Shown: positions 41,610-49,599 of the stretch, in pieces
Numbering within the stretch: position 1 is the stretch's first letter
Layout: the number at the start of each line of letters is the position of its first letter
From: Bordetella genomosp. 10
Lineage (GTDB): Bacteria > Pseudomonadota > Gammaproteobacteria > Burkholderiales > Burkholderiaceae_B
Reading direction: 5' to 3'
Assembly: GCF_002261225.1 (NCBI RefSeq)
Contig: NZ_NEVM01000001.1
Location: 930,001-994,000 of the forward strand
DNA length: 64,000 nt
The notes under the pieces: generated by a model
What the model was told of the DNA's origin: nothing
What the model saw: the letters and a program-made list of their open reading frames with translations, nothing else
Database searches by the model: none
Translations under genes and position numbers: made by a program

Positions 41610-42685
41610 TGCCGGCGTCGCGTATGTCGGTTTCTCCTGGTTCTTCCGGTTCGTCTGTTTCGCCTGCTTCGTATCGGCCTCGCGCCTTGCCGGCCGCCGT
41701 CATGGCGCCGCCCACGGTGCGCTATGGACGGATGGGCGGCCTGCCTTGCGCCCTGGCCGGCGCCACCATGGGCACCACCTGGTCGGCGCGCCTCGCGCTG
41801 CCGGCCGGGGTGGGCGAGGGCGCCGCGCGCCGCGCCGTCCAGTACGCGCTGGACGACGTGGTGGCGCAGATGAGCCACTGGGAAGCGGACTCGGCCATCA
41901 CGCGCTACAACCACGCGGCGGCGGGCTGGCAAGCCTTGCCGGCGCAGATGCTGGAAGTGCTGGACTGCGGATTGGCCGTCGCGCGCCTGACCGGCGGCGC
42001 CTACGATCCGACCCTGGGCGCGCTGGTGCAGGCCTGGGGCTTCGGCCCGCACCAGCGCGCCCATGAACCGCCGTCGGCCGCCGCCATCGACGCCGCCCGC
42101 GCGCGCTGCGGCTGGGCGCGTGTGCGGCGCGACGGCAACCATGCCTGGCAGGATGGCGGCGTGCTGCTGGACTTCTCCTCCATCGCCAAGGGCTATGGGG
42201 TGGATTGCGCGTCGCGCGCCTTGCAGGCGCTGGGCGTGGACGACTTCCTGCTGGAAGTGGGCGGCGAACTGCGCGCGCAGGGGCTGCGTCCCGACGGGTT
42301 GCCGTGGCGCGTGGCCATCGAGTGGCCCGACGGCGGCGGCCATGTCGACTACGTGGCGCTGGACCGCCAGGCCATCGCCACCTCGGGCGACTACCGCCGC
42401 TATTTCCAGTACGCGGGCAAGCGCCACTCGCATACTTTGGACCCGCGCAGCGGACGGCCCATCGACAACGGCGTCGCCTCGGTCACGGTGCTGCACGAAA
42501 GCTGCATGCAGGCCGATGCGTGGGCGACCGCCTTGACGGTGCTGGGCGCGGAGGCCGGGTTGCGCATGGCCAACGCGCAATCGCTGGCGGCGCTGTTCGT
42601 GGTGCGCGGCGAGCATGGCCTGGAGCCGCGCGCCAGCCAGGCCTTCATCGCCAGCCGCGCGGCCCAGTACGCCGGATCCGCATGA
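41609..42685 (+). CDS. apbE: FAD:protein FMN transferase (ApbE family)
   Basis: This enzyme splits FAD and attaches FMN to Thr/Ser of target proteins. It has GATMGTTWSARL, ALDDVVAQMSHWEADSAITRYN, FSSIAKGYGVDCASRAL, FLLEVGGELRAQG, HSHTLDPRSGRP and the Mg-binding DAWATALTVLG. Its natural substrate is probably the DUF2271 protein. The start ATG overlaps the previous stop (TAATG). The first 45 residues are Ser/Pro/Arg-rich with no signal peptide or lipobox, which is odd since most partners act in the periplasm; ATG 41702 is an alternative and also lacks one. It overlaps the reductase gene by four bases. Confidence 0.92.
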   Translation: MPASRMSVSPGSSGSSVSPASYRPRALPAAVMAPPTVRYGRMGGLPCALAGATMGTTWSARLALPAGVGEGAARRAVQYALDDVVAQMSHWEADSAITRYNHAAAGWQALPAQMLEVLDCGLAVARLTGGAYDPTLGALVQAWGFGPHQRAHEPPSAAAIDAARARCGWARVRRDGNHAWQDGGVLLDFSSIAKGYGVDCASRALQALGVDDFLLEVGGELRAQGLRPDGLPWRVAIEWPDGGGHVDYVALDRQAIATSGDYRRYFQYAGKRHSHTLDPRSGRPIDNGVASVTVLHESCMQADAWATALTVLGAEAGLRMANAQSLAALFVVRGEHGLEPRASQAFIASRAAQYAGSA

Positions 42686-44277
42686 CCGCGCGCGCCTGCC
42701 TCGCCTGCGGCGCGGTGCTGCTGTGGCTGCTGGTGTGCGCCTGGGCCTGGCTGCGGTGGCGGCGCCATGCCAGGGCGGAGCTTGCGAATGCGTCGTCCCC
42801 GGCGTTTGGGGCGGCAGTCGTGCCGGCATCCGCATCGACGCGGCAGGCGGCGGACGCCGTGGAGGCGGTCCTCGTCGTGCATGCGAGCCAGACCGGACAG
42901 GCGGTGGAGCTGGCGGAAATGACGGCCGGCGTCCTGCGCGCGGACGGCGTCGACGCTCGGGTCGCCGCGCTCGGCGGCATGGATGCGGGGCGCCTGTCCG
43001 CGTGGCCGCGCGTGCTGTTCGTGGCCAGCACCTATGGCGAGGGCGATCCGCCCGACGAGGCGGCGACCTTCGCCGACCGGGTCATGGCGAGCCTGCCCGA
43101 TCTGCGCGGCGTGCGCTACGCCGTGCTGGCGCTGGGCGACGCCACCTATGAGAATTTCTGCGGCTTCGGCCGCCGGCTGGCGGCATGGCTGCGCGACAGC
43201 GGCGCCACGCCTTTGTTCGACACGGTCGAAGTCGACCGTGTCGACAGCCATGCGCTGCGGCGTTGGCACGCCGCGCTCGCGGGCCTGGCAACTGGCGCGC
43301 CCGCGCCCGAAGGGGGCTACGTCAGCGGCGAAGCGGATGGCGCTCCCGAACATGGCTATATCGGCGGAGCGCCGGTTGAAGGCGCGGCGGCCGGGACCGG
43401 GATCGTCACCACGATCACGGCCGAGACCGCGACTGCGCCGGCAGAGGCGCAAGCTCGCGTTCCCGCCGCGTCCGCCGAAGCTTTCGACTTCGGCCATCGC
43501 GTCTGGCGCCTGGCGGATCGCGTGCACGCCAACCCGGGCAGCACCGGCGCGCCGTGCTATCACCTGGCGCTGGCGCCGGCGGATGGCGAGGACCTGCCGG
43601 CCTGGCAGGCGGGGGATATCGCCGAAATCCTCATCGGGGCCGGCGAGGACATGCCGTCCACGGACATGGCGGCGGCGGTGCGCCGCGACTACTCCATCGC
43701 CTCGCTGCCCGCCGACGGCGTCGTCCAGTTGCTGGTGCGCCAACGGCGCGGCGCGGACGGCGCGCTGGGCCTGGGCAGCGGATGGCTGACCGCGCACGCG
43801 CCGCTGGGCGCGACGGTGCGCCTGCGGATCCGGCGCCACCCCGCGTTCCATGCCCCCGTCGACGACGTGCCCATGATCCTGGTCGGCAACGGCACCGGCA
43901 TCGCCGGCCTGCGCGCGCATCTGAAGGCGCGCGCCGCCGCGGGCCGGCGCCGCAACTGGCTGCTGTTCGGCGAACGCCACGCGGCCAGCGACAGGTACTA
44001 CGACGCCGAGCTCGCCGCCTGGCAGGCGGCCGGCGTGCTGGCGCGCATGGACCGCGTCTATTCGCGCGACGGCGGCGCGCGGCGCTACGTGCAGGAGGCC
44101 CTGGCCGACGCGGCCGCCGGCGTGCGCGAATGGGTCGCCGCGGGCGCCGCCATCTACGTGTGCGGCAGCGCCGGCGGCATGGCGGCGGGCGTGGACGCCG
44201 TGCTGCGGCAAACGCTGGGCGACGAGACGGTGACGGCGCTGGCGCGCGCCGGCCGTTACCGCCGCGACGTGTACTGA
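42682..44277 (+). CDS. Membrane-anchored diflavin reductase (CysJ/CPR-like)
   Basis: A 531-aa NADPH-dependent reductase with an N-terminal membrane anchor (about 8-26, ACGAVLLWLLVCAWAWLRW). The flavodoxin-like FMN domain is at about 60-200: VLVVHASQTGQAVELAEM, VASTYGEGDPPDEAATFAD, LGDATYENFCGFGRRL. The FAD part has RRDYSIASLPADG. The NADPH domain has MILVGNGTGIAGLRAHL, FGERHAASDRYYDAELAAW and YVCGSAGGMAAGVDAVL. A Gly/Ala-rich linker joins the modules. It would feed electrons from NADPH to the PepSY membrane protein. Four-base overlap with apbE shows co-translation. Confidence 0.88.
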   Translation: MTARACLACGAVLLWLLVCAWAWLRWRRHARAELANASSPAFGAAVVPASASTRQAADAVEAVLVVHASQTGQAVELAEMTAGVLRADGVDARVAALGGMDAGRLSAWPRVLFVASTYGEGDPPDEAATFADRVMASLPDLRGVRYAVLALGDATYENFCGFGRRLAAWLRDSGATPLFDTVEVDRVDSHALRRWHAALAGLATGAPAPEGGYVSGEADGAPEHGYIGGAPVEGAAAGTGIVTTITAETATAPAEAQARVPAASAEAFDFGHRVWRLADRVHANPGSTGAPCYHLALAPADGEDLPAWQAGDIAEILIGAGEDMPSTDMAAAVRRDYSIASLPADGVVQLLVRQRRGADGALGLGSGWLTAHAPLGATVRLRIRRHPAFHAPVDDVPMILVGNGTGIAGLRAHLKARAAAGRRRNWLLFGERHAASDRYYDAELAAWQAAGVLARMDRVYSRDGGARRYVQEALADAAAGVREWVAAGAAIYVCGSAGGMAAGVDAVLRQTLGDETVTALARAGRYRRDVY

Positions 44278-44383
44278 GCCCGAGCCCACCGCGCCGTAAA
44301 CTTTTGTAGCCAGCCGACGCCTGCGCGCGCGGGGGGATTTCCGCTACAGTCATTTTCCCTTTCGCCACCTAGGACTCGCCCCC

Positions 44384-46384
44384 ATGCCCTCCGCAGCGTT
44401 GTCGCCGCTCGCCATCGCCCTGTTCCTGGTCCCCGCCGCGCCGCTCTTGGCGCAAACGGCGGCGGCCCCCATCGATCGCATCACCTTGTCCTCGGGCGGC
44501 GTGGCGCAGGTGCACCGCCAGGTGCAGGTGGATGGCGATGGCGTGGTGCGCATCAGCGTGCCGGCCGCGCAGATCGACGATGTCCTGAAGAGCCTGCTGG
44601 TGCGCGATCCCCAGGGCGCCCTGGAGTCGGTCACGCTGGACGGCCCCGCGCCGGTGGACGAGGCCTTCGCGCAATTGCCTTTCGACGCCGGCCTGCTGGG
44701 CGCCTTGCCCGACCTGCTCAGGCAAATGCCCGGCACGCGCGTGCGCGCCACCTCGGGCGGGCGCAGCATCGAAGGCGCCGTGCTCGGCGCGCAGACCGTG
44801 GAGGCCAGGCAGGGCGACACCACCTTGCCGCAAAGCACGCTGTCGGTGCTGACGGCGGAAGGCCGCATCGATACCCTGCGCCTGGGCGCGGACACCTCGG
44901 TGGAGGTGCTGGACGACGGCATGCGCGAGCGCTTCGCCGCCGCCGTCGCCGCCCTGGGCCGAGCCGGCGCCGAACGCTACCGCAGCGTCGCCATCGCGGT
45001 GAAGGGCAAGGGCGCGCGCCAGCTCGGATTGGAATACGTCAGCGCCGCCCCGGTGTGGAAGCCGGCCTTCCGGCTGGTGCTGGACAAGGCCGGCAAGGCC
45101 CGGCTGCAAGGCTGGGCGGTGCTGGAAAACGCCACCGGCGAGGACTGGCGCGACGTCGACCTGACGCTGGCCTCCGGCGCCCCCGTGACCCTGTCGCAGA
45201 AGCTCTACGACCGCTATTGGCGCGAGCGGCCCGACCTGCCCGTGGTGGCGGGCGCGGCGGACCGGCCCCGCACCGACGAGGCCGCCGCGGAGGAAGCCGC
45301 GCCGGCCGCGTCCAAGGCCTACAGCATGGCCGACCGGCGCATGGCGGCCCCGCGCGCGGCTCCGCCGCCCGCGCCGCTGGTGGAAATGGCCGCGGCGCCG
45401 GCGCCGATCGCCGGCGCCGCGGAGGGCCCGGTCGCCCAGGAAAACCTGGTCAGCGTCAGCTTCCACCTGCCGCATCCGGTCAGCCTGCCGCGCGGGCAGA
45501 CCCTGTCGCTGCCCTTCGTCGACGCGGAAGTGCCGGCCGAGCGCCTGGCGGTCTACCAGCCGGAGTCGGGCAGCCGCTATCCGGTCTCGGCGGTCATGCT
45601 GAAGAACGCCGCCGGCGTGTCCCTGCCCACCGGCATCCTCACCGTCTATGACGCCGACACCGGCTTCGTGGGCGACGCCCAATTGCCGGCACTGCCCGTG
45701 AACGAGCAGCGGCTGGCCAGTTTCGCGGCCGACCGCAAGGTGGAGATATCGTCCGAGACGAAGCCGGAGCAACGCACGGTCAAGATCTCGGTCAACCAGG
45801 GCATGCTGCGCGCGGAGACCCTGTCGCGCCGCGTCACCACCTATTCCATCAAGGGCGCGCCCGACGCCGCCCGCACGGTGATCATCGAGCATCCGCGCCT
45901 GGCGGGCTGGACCACCACGTCGCCGCAACTGGATTCGGCCACGCCGACGCACCAGCGCCTGCGCGTGCAGGTGGCGGCGGGCGCGACGGCCAAGGTGGAG
46001 GCGGTCGACGAGCGTCCGGGCGCGTCGACCTACGCCCTGGCCGACGCCAATGCGCAGGCCCTGCTGGCCTGGTCCAACGCGCCGGCCGATCCCGCCCTGG
46101 CGGCCAAGCTGCGGCAATTGGCGCAGGCCCGCGCCAAGGTGGCGGAGGCGGAGCAGTCGCTGGGCGAACTCGACCGGAAACTGTCCGCGCAGAACGACAA
46201 CCAGGCGCGCCTGCGCGAGAACCTGGGCGCCGTGCCGCAGGACAGCGAACTGGGCCGGCGTTATTTGCAGATGATGGCGGATTCGGAAAACACGATAGGC
46301 GCGCTCGCCGGCCAGCGCGACAAGGCGGACGACAGCCTCCAGGCCCTGCGCAAAGCGTATGCGGAGGACCTCGCCAAGTTGTGA
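44384..46384 (+). CDS. DUF4139 domain-containing secreted protein
   Basis: A 666-aa exported protein with a signal peptide ending PLLAQTA. The N-terminal part (ITLSSGGVAQVHRQVQVDG) and the central beta-rich part (LEYVSAAPVWKPAFRLVLD; LQGWAVLENATGEDWRDVDLTLASGAPVTL) match the DUF4139/mucoidy-inhibitor-like family. A Pro/Ala-rich linker (about 305-350) separates it from the second beta part (VSFHLPHPVSLPRGQTLSLPF). The C-terminus is coiled coil (about 565-666, AKVAEAEQSLGELDRKLSAQND). Function is unknown; its place after the iron cluster may be chance. The gap upstream is 106 bases. Confidence 0.85.
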   Translation: MPSAALSPLAIALFLVPAAPLLAQTAAAPIDRITLSSGGVAQVHRQVQVDGDGVVRISVPAAQIDDVLKSLLVRDPQGALESVTLDGPAPVDEAFAQLPFDAGLLGALPDLLRQMPGTRVRATSGGRSIEGAVLGAQTVEARQGDTTLPQSTLSVLTAEGRIDTLRLGADTSVEVLDDGMRERFAAAVAALGRAGAERYRSVAIAVKGKGARQLGLEYVSAAPVWKPAFRLVLDKAGKARLQGWAVLENATGEDWRDVDLTLASGAPVTLSQKLYDRYWRERPDLPVVAGAADRPRTDEAAAEEAAPAASKAYSMADRRMAAPRAAPPPAPLVEMAAAPAPIAGAAEGPVAQENLVSVSFHLPHPVSLPRGQTLSLPFVDAEVPAERLAVYQPESGSRYPVSAVMLKNAAGVSLPTGILTVYDADTGFVGDAQLPALPVNEQRLASFAADRKVEISSETKPEQRTVKISVNQGMLRAETLSRRVTTYSIKGAPDAARTVIIEHPRLAGWTTTSPQLDSATPTHQRLRVQVAAGATAKVEAVDERPGASTYALADANAQALLAWSNAPADPALAAKLRQLAQARAKVAEAEQSLGELDRKLSAQNDNQARLRENLGAVPQDSELGRRYLQMMADSENTIGALAGQRDKADDSLQALRKAYAEDLAKL

Positions 46385-46516
46385 CGGCCAGTCCGCGAAG
46401 CGGCGTCAGCCGTCGGCGCGGGGTGGGTGACGGGACCCGGCCATGCCGGGGGCGCGCGAGGTCGGGATCTCTATCCCATGCGCGCGCCGGCTGCGTACCC
46501 GTCGCCGCCGCGCCGC

Positions 46517-46669
46517 TTACTTGTTGTTGGGGCCGCTATGGCCGCCCAGTTGCGACAAGCCGGCCGGCGGCGCGGAATCGCCCGCGGCGGCGGGTTTGTT
46601 GTCGTCGGACTTGTTGCAGGCGGTCAGCGCCAGCGCCATCAGTGACGCAACGAGCAGATGCTTGATCAT
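46517..46669 (-). CDS. Small lipoprotein
   Basis: A 50-aa lipoprotein precursor: MIKHLLVASLMALALTAC with lipobox LTAC, then a short hydrophilic tail (NKSDDNKPAAAGDS). GAGGAG seven bases before ATG 46669 fixes the start; the longer in-frame reading lacks a signal. The tail is too short for a fold and may be an entericidin-like or anchor-type peptide. An RNA hairpin overlaps its ribosome binding site (46680-46717). It converges with the DUF4139 gene. Confidence 0.75.
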   Translation of the reverse strand: MIKHLLVASLMALALTACNKSDDNKPAAAGDSAPPAGLSQLGGHSGPNNK

Positions 46670-46679
46670 GTTCGGTCTC

Positions 46680-46717
46680 CTCGATGACTCCGCGTGCGCG
46701 GAATATCCATCATCGAG
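46680..46717 (-). promoter_or_regulatory. Hairpin partly covering a ribosome binding site
   Basis: In the mRNA of the small lipoprotein, CTCGATGA pairs with TCATCGAG (eight pairs) and an inner TCCGCG pairs with CGCGGA across two bases. The last three bases of the outer stem belong to the GAGGAG ribosome binding site. Folding could lower translation until the stem melts or a factor binds. The rest of the gap to 46914 shows nothing I can name. Confidence 0.5.
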
Positions 46718-46914
46718 CAAAACCTATGCCCTCGCCTGACGACAGGCTGTCAGGCGGCAGCGTCCAAGCTGTCATGCCGCGCCGCAGCATGCGCGCCACG
46801 CCCGTGGCGGACGCTGTCATCGCCGCGCCGCGGGAATCGCCCGGAAATGATGGATCAGGGGCGTTACGTCTCTTGACGAACTCAACGCGGCCTCAAGGTT
46901 GCATCAAGGCTGCA

Positions 46915-47778
46915 TCAAGGCGACTGCGGCAGCACCTTGTCGCCGCGCTTGATGGCGTTCTCCTCCAGGCGCTTGTTGCGGACTTCCCGTTCTTCCTTGG
47001 TTTTCCTGTCGCGCGCGGCGATATCGACGCCCTGCGCCGCCAACTGCTTGTTCTCGTACTCGACGTTCTTCTGGAGGATCTCGTTCTGGATTTTCTCGAT
47101 GTCGAAGCTCAGCCCCATGCTGTAGGCAGGCGCGCCGTCGGTCCCCGCTCCCGTCGTGGAGACGTCGAGGGAGGCGAGTATGCCGTCCCCGGACCAGGAC
47201 CATTGCGCGCCGAGATGCATCAGCGCCTGCCAGTCTTCCGGCGACATTTCATAGTCGGGGTCCGGACTGGAAGCATAGCCGTCGACCTTGCCGTTTTCAT
47301 CGAGCAGGGAAGAGCGGCCGGTGAGCCGCGCGACGCCCTCGGGAAAGGCGCGTTTCCACTTGCCTTGCTTGAACTGCCGGAAGGTCTGCATGACGAAGGC
47401 CTGGGCTTCGGCGTGGCTCTTGAAATCGGCACGGTGCTGCAGCGTGACGGATTCCACGAACATGTCGGGCGAGCGCTTCTTGTCGGCGTACAGCGTGAAG
47501 GCGAACAACTGCTGCCAGCGGATCTCGTAGCCGGGACGGGTATAGACGGCCGTGACCTGGGGCGGCACGTTGGCGACGCTGTAGGAGACCAGGCCGTCGA
47601 CGTTGCCGGTCTGGAAAGCCGGCACGCCGGAGTGCTTGGCGGTCTCGACGATATTCTTCCCCAGGTCGAAACGGATTTCGGACATTTGTTCGCCTTTGGC
47701 CTTGAAAAAAGTGAGGGTGGAAAGCGCCGCCAGGCCGACGCCCAGCGTTCCGCCGCGCAGGAAGATGCGTCTATTCAT
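46915..47778 (-). CDS. Unrecognised exported protein, partner of upstream gene
   Basis: I do not recognise this 287-aa protein. The N-terminus MNRRIFLRGGTLGVGLAALSTLTFF looks like a twin-arginine or Sec signal. The mature part mixes beta-prone stretches (PPQVTAVYTRPGYEIRWQQLFAFTLYAD) with a long charged C-terminal helix (about 230-280, IEKIQNEILQKNVEYENKQL). Its ATG overlaps the stop of the upstream gene by eight bases (ATGAATAG), so the two are translationally coupled. Base composition of the pair is visibly more A/T-rich than its neighbours. An exported antidote or inhibitor for the upstream protein is one possibility, without direct evidence. Confidence 0.7.
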   Translation of the reverse strand: MNRRIFLRGGTLGVGLAALSTLTFFKAKGEQMSEIRFDLGKNIVETAKHSGVPAFQTGNVDGLVSYSVANVPPQVTAVYTRPGYEIRWQQLFAFTLYADKKRSPDMFVESVTLQHRADFKSHAEAQAFVMQTFRQFKQGKWKRAFPEGVARLTGRSSLLDENGKVDGYASSPDPDYEMSPEDWQALMHLGAQWSWSGDGILASLDVSTTGAGTDGAPAYSMGLSFDIEKIQNEILQKNVEYENKQLAAQGVDIAARDRKTKEEREVRNKRLEENAIKRGDKVLPQSP

Positions 47779-49240
47779 CCTTGTTCTCGTCGCCCCAGCC
47801 CCAGATTTTCTGCAATTCGCCGTCCATATAGCTGCGTTTCGTCTGCATCAATCTATGGAAGTCCCGCGCGATCTGTTCGACGTATTTCATCCGGTCCTTG
47901 GGATCCGGCAGGCTTTGCTGATGGTTTCTCAGGCCGTCCCATGCGCCGCTCCAGAAGCCCGAGGGCGGGTCGAACACCGTTTGCAGCTCGGCGTCGTCGG
48001 TGCTGGGCGCGGCGCTGTAGATGACGCGGTAGCGGGTGGTCATCAGGCCCCGGCTCGCGCGGGCGAAGCGATGGTTCATGTCCATCGTTTCCTTGAGCTT
48101 CTTGTCGTCGTAGATGAGCGGCTGCAGGATGTTGATCTGTTCCTGCACGGCAATGGTCTTCAGCTCGTTGAGCTGGATCGACGCCTTCCCGGCAGGCCTG
48201 CCTTCACGGGATTCGGCGATCAGGTAGTCGTACGTCTTCTGTATTTCGGCGGTCACCGGGAACTGGGCGACCTTCTCCAGGCGCGCGAACGCGGCACCGT
48301 CCTGCGCGATGCGGGTAAGCTCCCGGCGCGCCTCGTCCAGGACGTAGAACGCCTCGCGGAATTTGCTCCAGTACTTGGAGACGGGCAACAGGTAGTTGTC
48401 GCCGTCGCGGGGAATGTTGGCCTTGACGTAGTTGTGCGCCTGGTAGGCCGCGGCGGTATGCGCGCCATAGCCGCCGTCCATGCCTCCCCATGCGGGCTGC
48501 GTATCGAAGTACTGCGACGCGCGCTTGTAGACGGGGTCCTGGGCCTGGCGCGCCTGCTGGCGGTTGAACCAGGGCCTGCCGAACGGCAGTTGTTCGACCG
48601 CCGCGCGCGACTGCTGCTGGTATTCGGTTGCCTTGCGCTTGGTGACGTGATCCCGCAGCCGCGCCTCGTTCAGGCTGCCGTCCTTGTTCATGCCGAAGCG
48701 CAGGAAAAAGTACAGCCAGGGATAGATGTCCATGTAGAGCCACAGGTTGCCCTTGGCCAGCGCGGCGTAGACGCGCATCGCATGCGCGTAGGGCGACGCG
48801 CCGGACATGCCTTCCGAGACCACGCTGGGAATCAGCGACGTGCGCGCGGCCGTATGCCATCCGCCTTCCAGGACGTCTTCGCGGTCGAAGCGATAGGCCT
48901 CGACGATGTCCTTGACCACGAAGGCGGCCAGCGCGGGCCAATAGAACTGCACCTTGCCGGCCGACTTTTTGGCGCTCTTGAAATACAGGCCGGCATAGCG
49001 CGCCGCGATCCGGCGCGCGCGGTCCTCGGCGTCCGGCAGCAGGCGGTAGCACTTGTCGCCCGCATGCTGCGCGCTGACGCCGACCAGCGCTTCTTCCTGG
49101 GCGTATGACCAGACCAGCGCCGGCGGGATGTTGTGCTCGTGCTGGGCGTCGATGTCGGGCTGCGTCATGCAGGTGCCCAGTACTTCGATTTCGCGTCCGT
49201 CTTGCGCGGTGTCCTTGGCCATGGGGGGAGTGTCCGTCAT
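47771..49240 (-). CDS. Unrecognised large protein, possibly acquired
   Basis: I do not recognise this 489-aa protein with certainty. It has no signal peptide. Notable parts are VWSYAQEEALVGVSAQHAG, FYWPALAAFVVKDIVEAYRF, a hydrophobic WLYMDIYPWLYFFLRFG (about 166-182) and charged helices in the second half. Family DUF2515 came to mind but I cannot confirm it. It is coupled to the exported protein downstream. The lower GC and lack of family ties suggest horizontal transfer. A secreted effector with a periplasmic partner would fit the layout but is speculation. The start has no clear ribosome binding site; ATG 49222 is an alternative. Confidence 0.65.
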   Translation of the reverse strand: MTDTPPMAKDTAQDGREIEVLGTCMTQPDIDAQHEHNIPPALVWSYAQEEALVGVSAQHAGDKCYRLLPDAEDRARRIAARYAGLYFKSAKKSAGKVQFYWPALAAFVVKDIVEAYRFDREDVLEGGWHTAARTSLIPSVVSEGMSGASPYAHAMRVYAALAKGNLWLYMDIYPWLYFFLRFGMNKDGSLNEARLRDHVTKRKATEYQQQSRAAVEQLPFGRPWFNRQQARQAQDPVYKRASQYFDTQPAWGGMDGGYGAHTAAAYQAHNYVKANIPRDGDNYLLPVSKYWSKFREAFYVLDEARRELTRIAQDGAAFARLEKVAQFPVTAEIQKTYDYLIAESREGRPAGKASIQLNELKTIAVQEQINILQPLIYDDKKLKETMDMNHRFARASRGLMTTRYRVIYSAAPSTDDAELQTVFDPPSGFWSGAWDGLRNHQQSLPDPKDRMKYVEQIARDFHRLMQTKRSYMDGELQKIWGWGDENKDE

Positions 49241-49258
49241 CCGGGATAGGCGCCGCGG

Positions 49259-49308
49259 CCGGCGGGCGCGGCGCGGCGGACCGGCGGTCGACGCCGCGCG
49301 CCCGCCGG
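49259..49308. repeat. Long GC-rich inverted repeat
   Basis: CCGGCGGGCGCG (49259-49270) pairs perfectly with CGCGCCCGCCGG (49297-49308), and an inner CGGCG / CGCCG adds five pairs. It stands just upstream of the unrecognised leftward gene in the 359-base gap 49241-49599. It may be a transcription barrier or a boundary left by an insertion. Confidence 0.55.
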
Positions 49309-49530
49309 GGTGCCCGGGGATGTTATCCGAGCGGCGGATATGGGGACAATCCGCGCGGGCCGGCAGGGTCCGGCAATTCGTTACGGAGTTTGTCGTCCGG
49401 CAAGGGGGCGCGCACAGCGGGACAGGAATACGGGAGATTCTTGTAACGAATTGCTGGCGGAGGGGTGCGAAGACGGGCCCGCGTCACGGGGGCGTGGATG
49501 CTTTCACAATTCTTTCGTTTTCTCATAAAC

Positions 49531-49549
49531 GAGAATTGATATTATTCGC
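49531..49549. promoter_or_regulatory. Fur-like site before third TonB receptor
   Basis: GAGAATTGATATTATTCGC lies in a sharply A/T-rich island (about 49500-49580) 50 bases before the receptor start and resembles Fur half-sites. A second A/T-rich stretch with ATTCTTAAATACGAATAAG (49561-49579) may hold another. GGGAGG (49588-49593) is the ribosome binding site. Apart from the GC hairpin, the rest of the gap shows nothing. Confidence 0.5.
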
Positions 49550-49599
49550 AATTAATATTGATTCTTAAATACGAATAAGCAAACTCCGGGAGGTTTACC

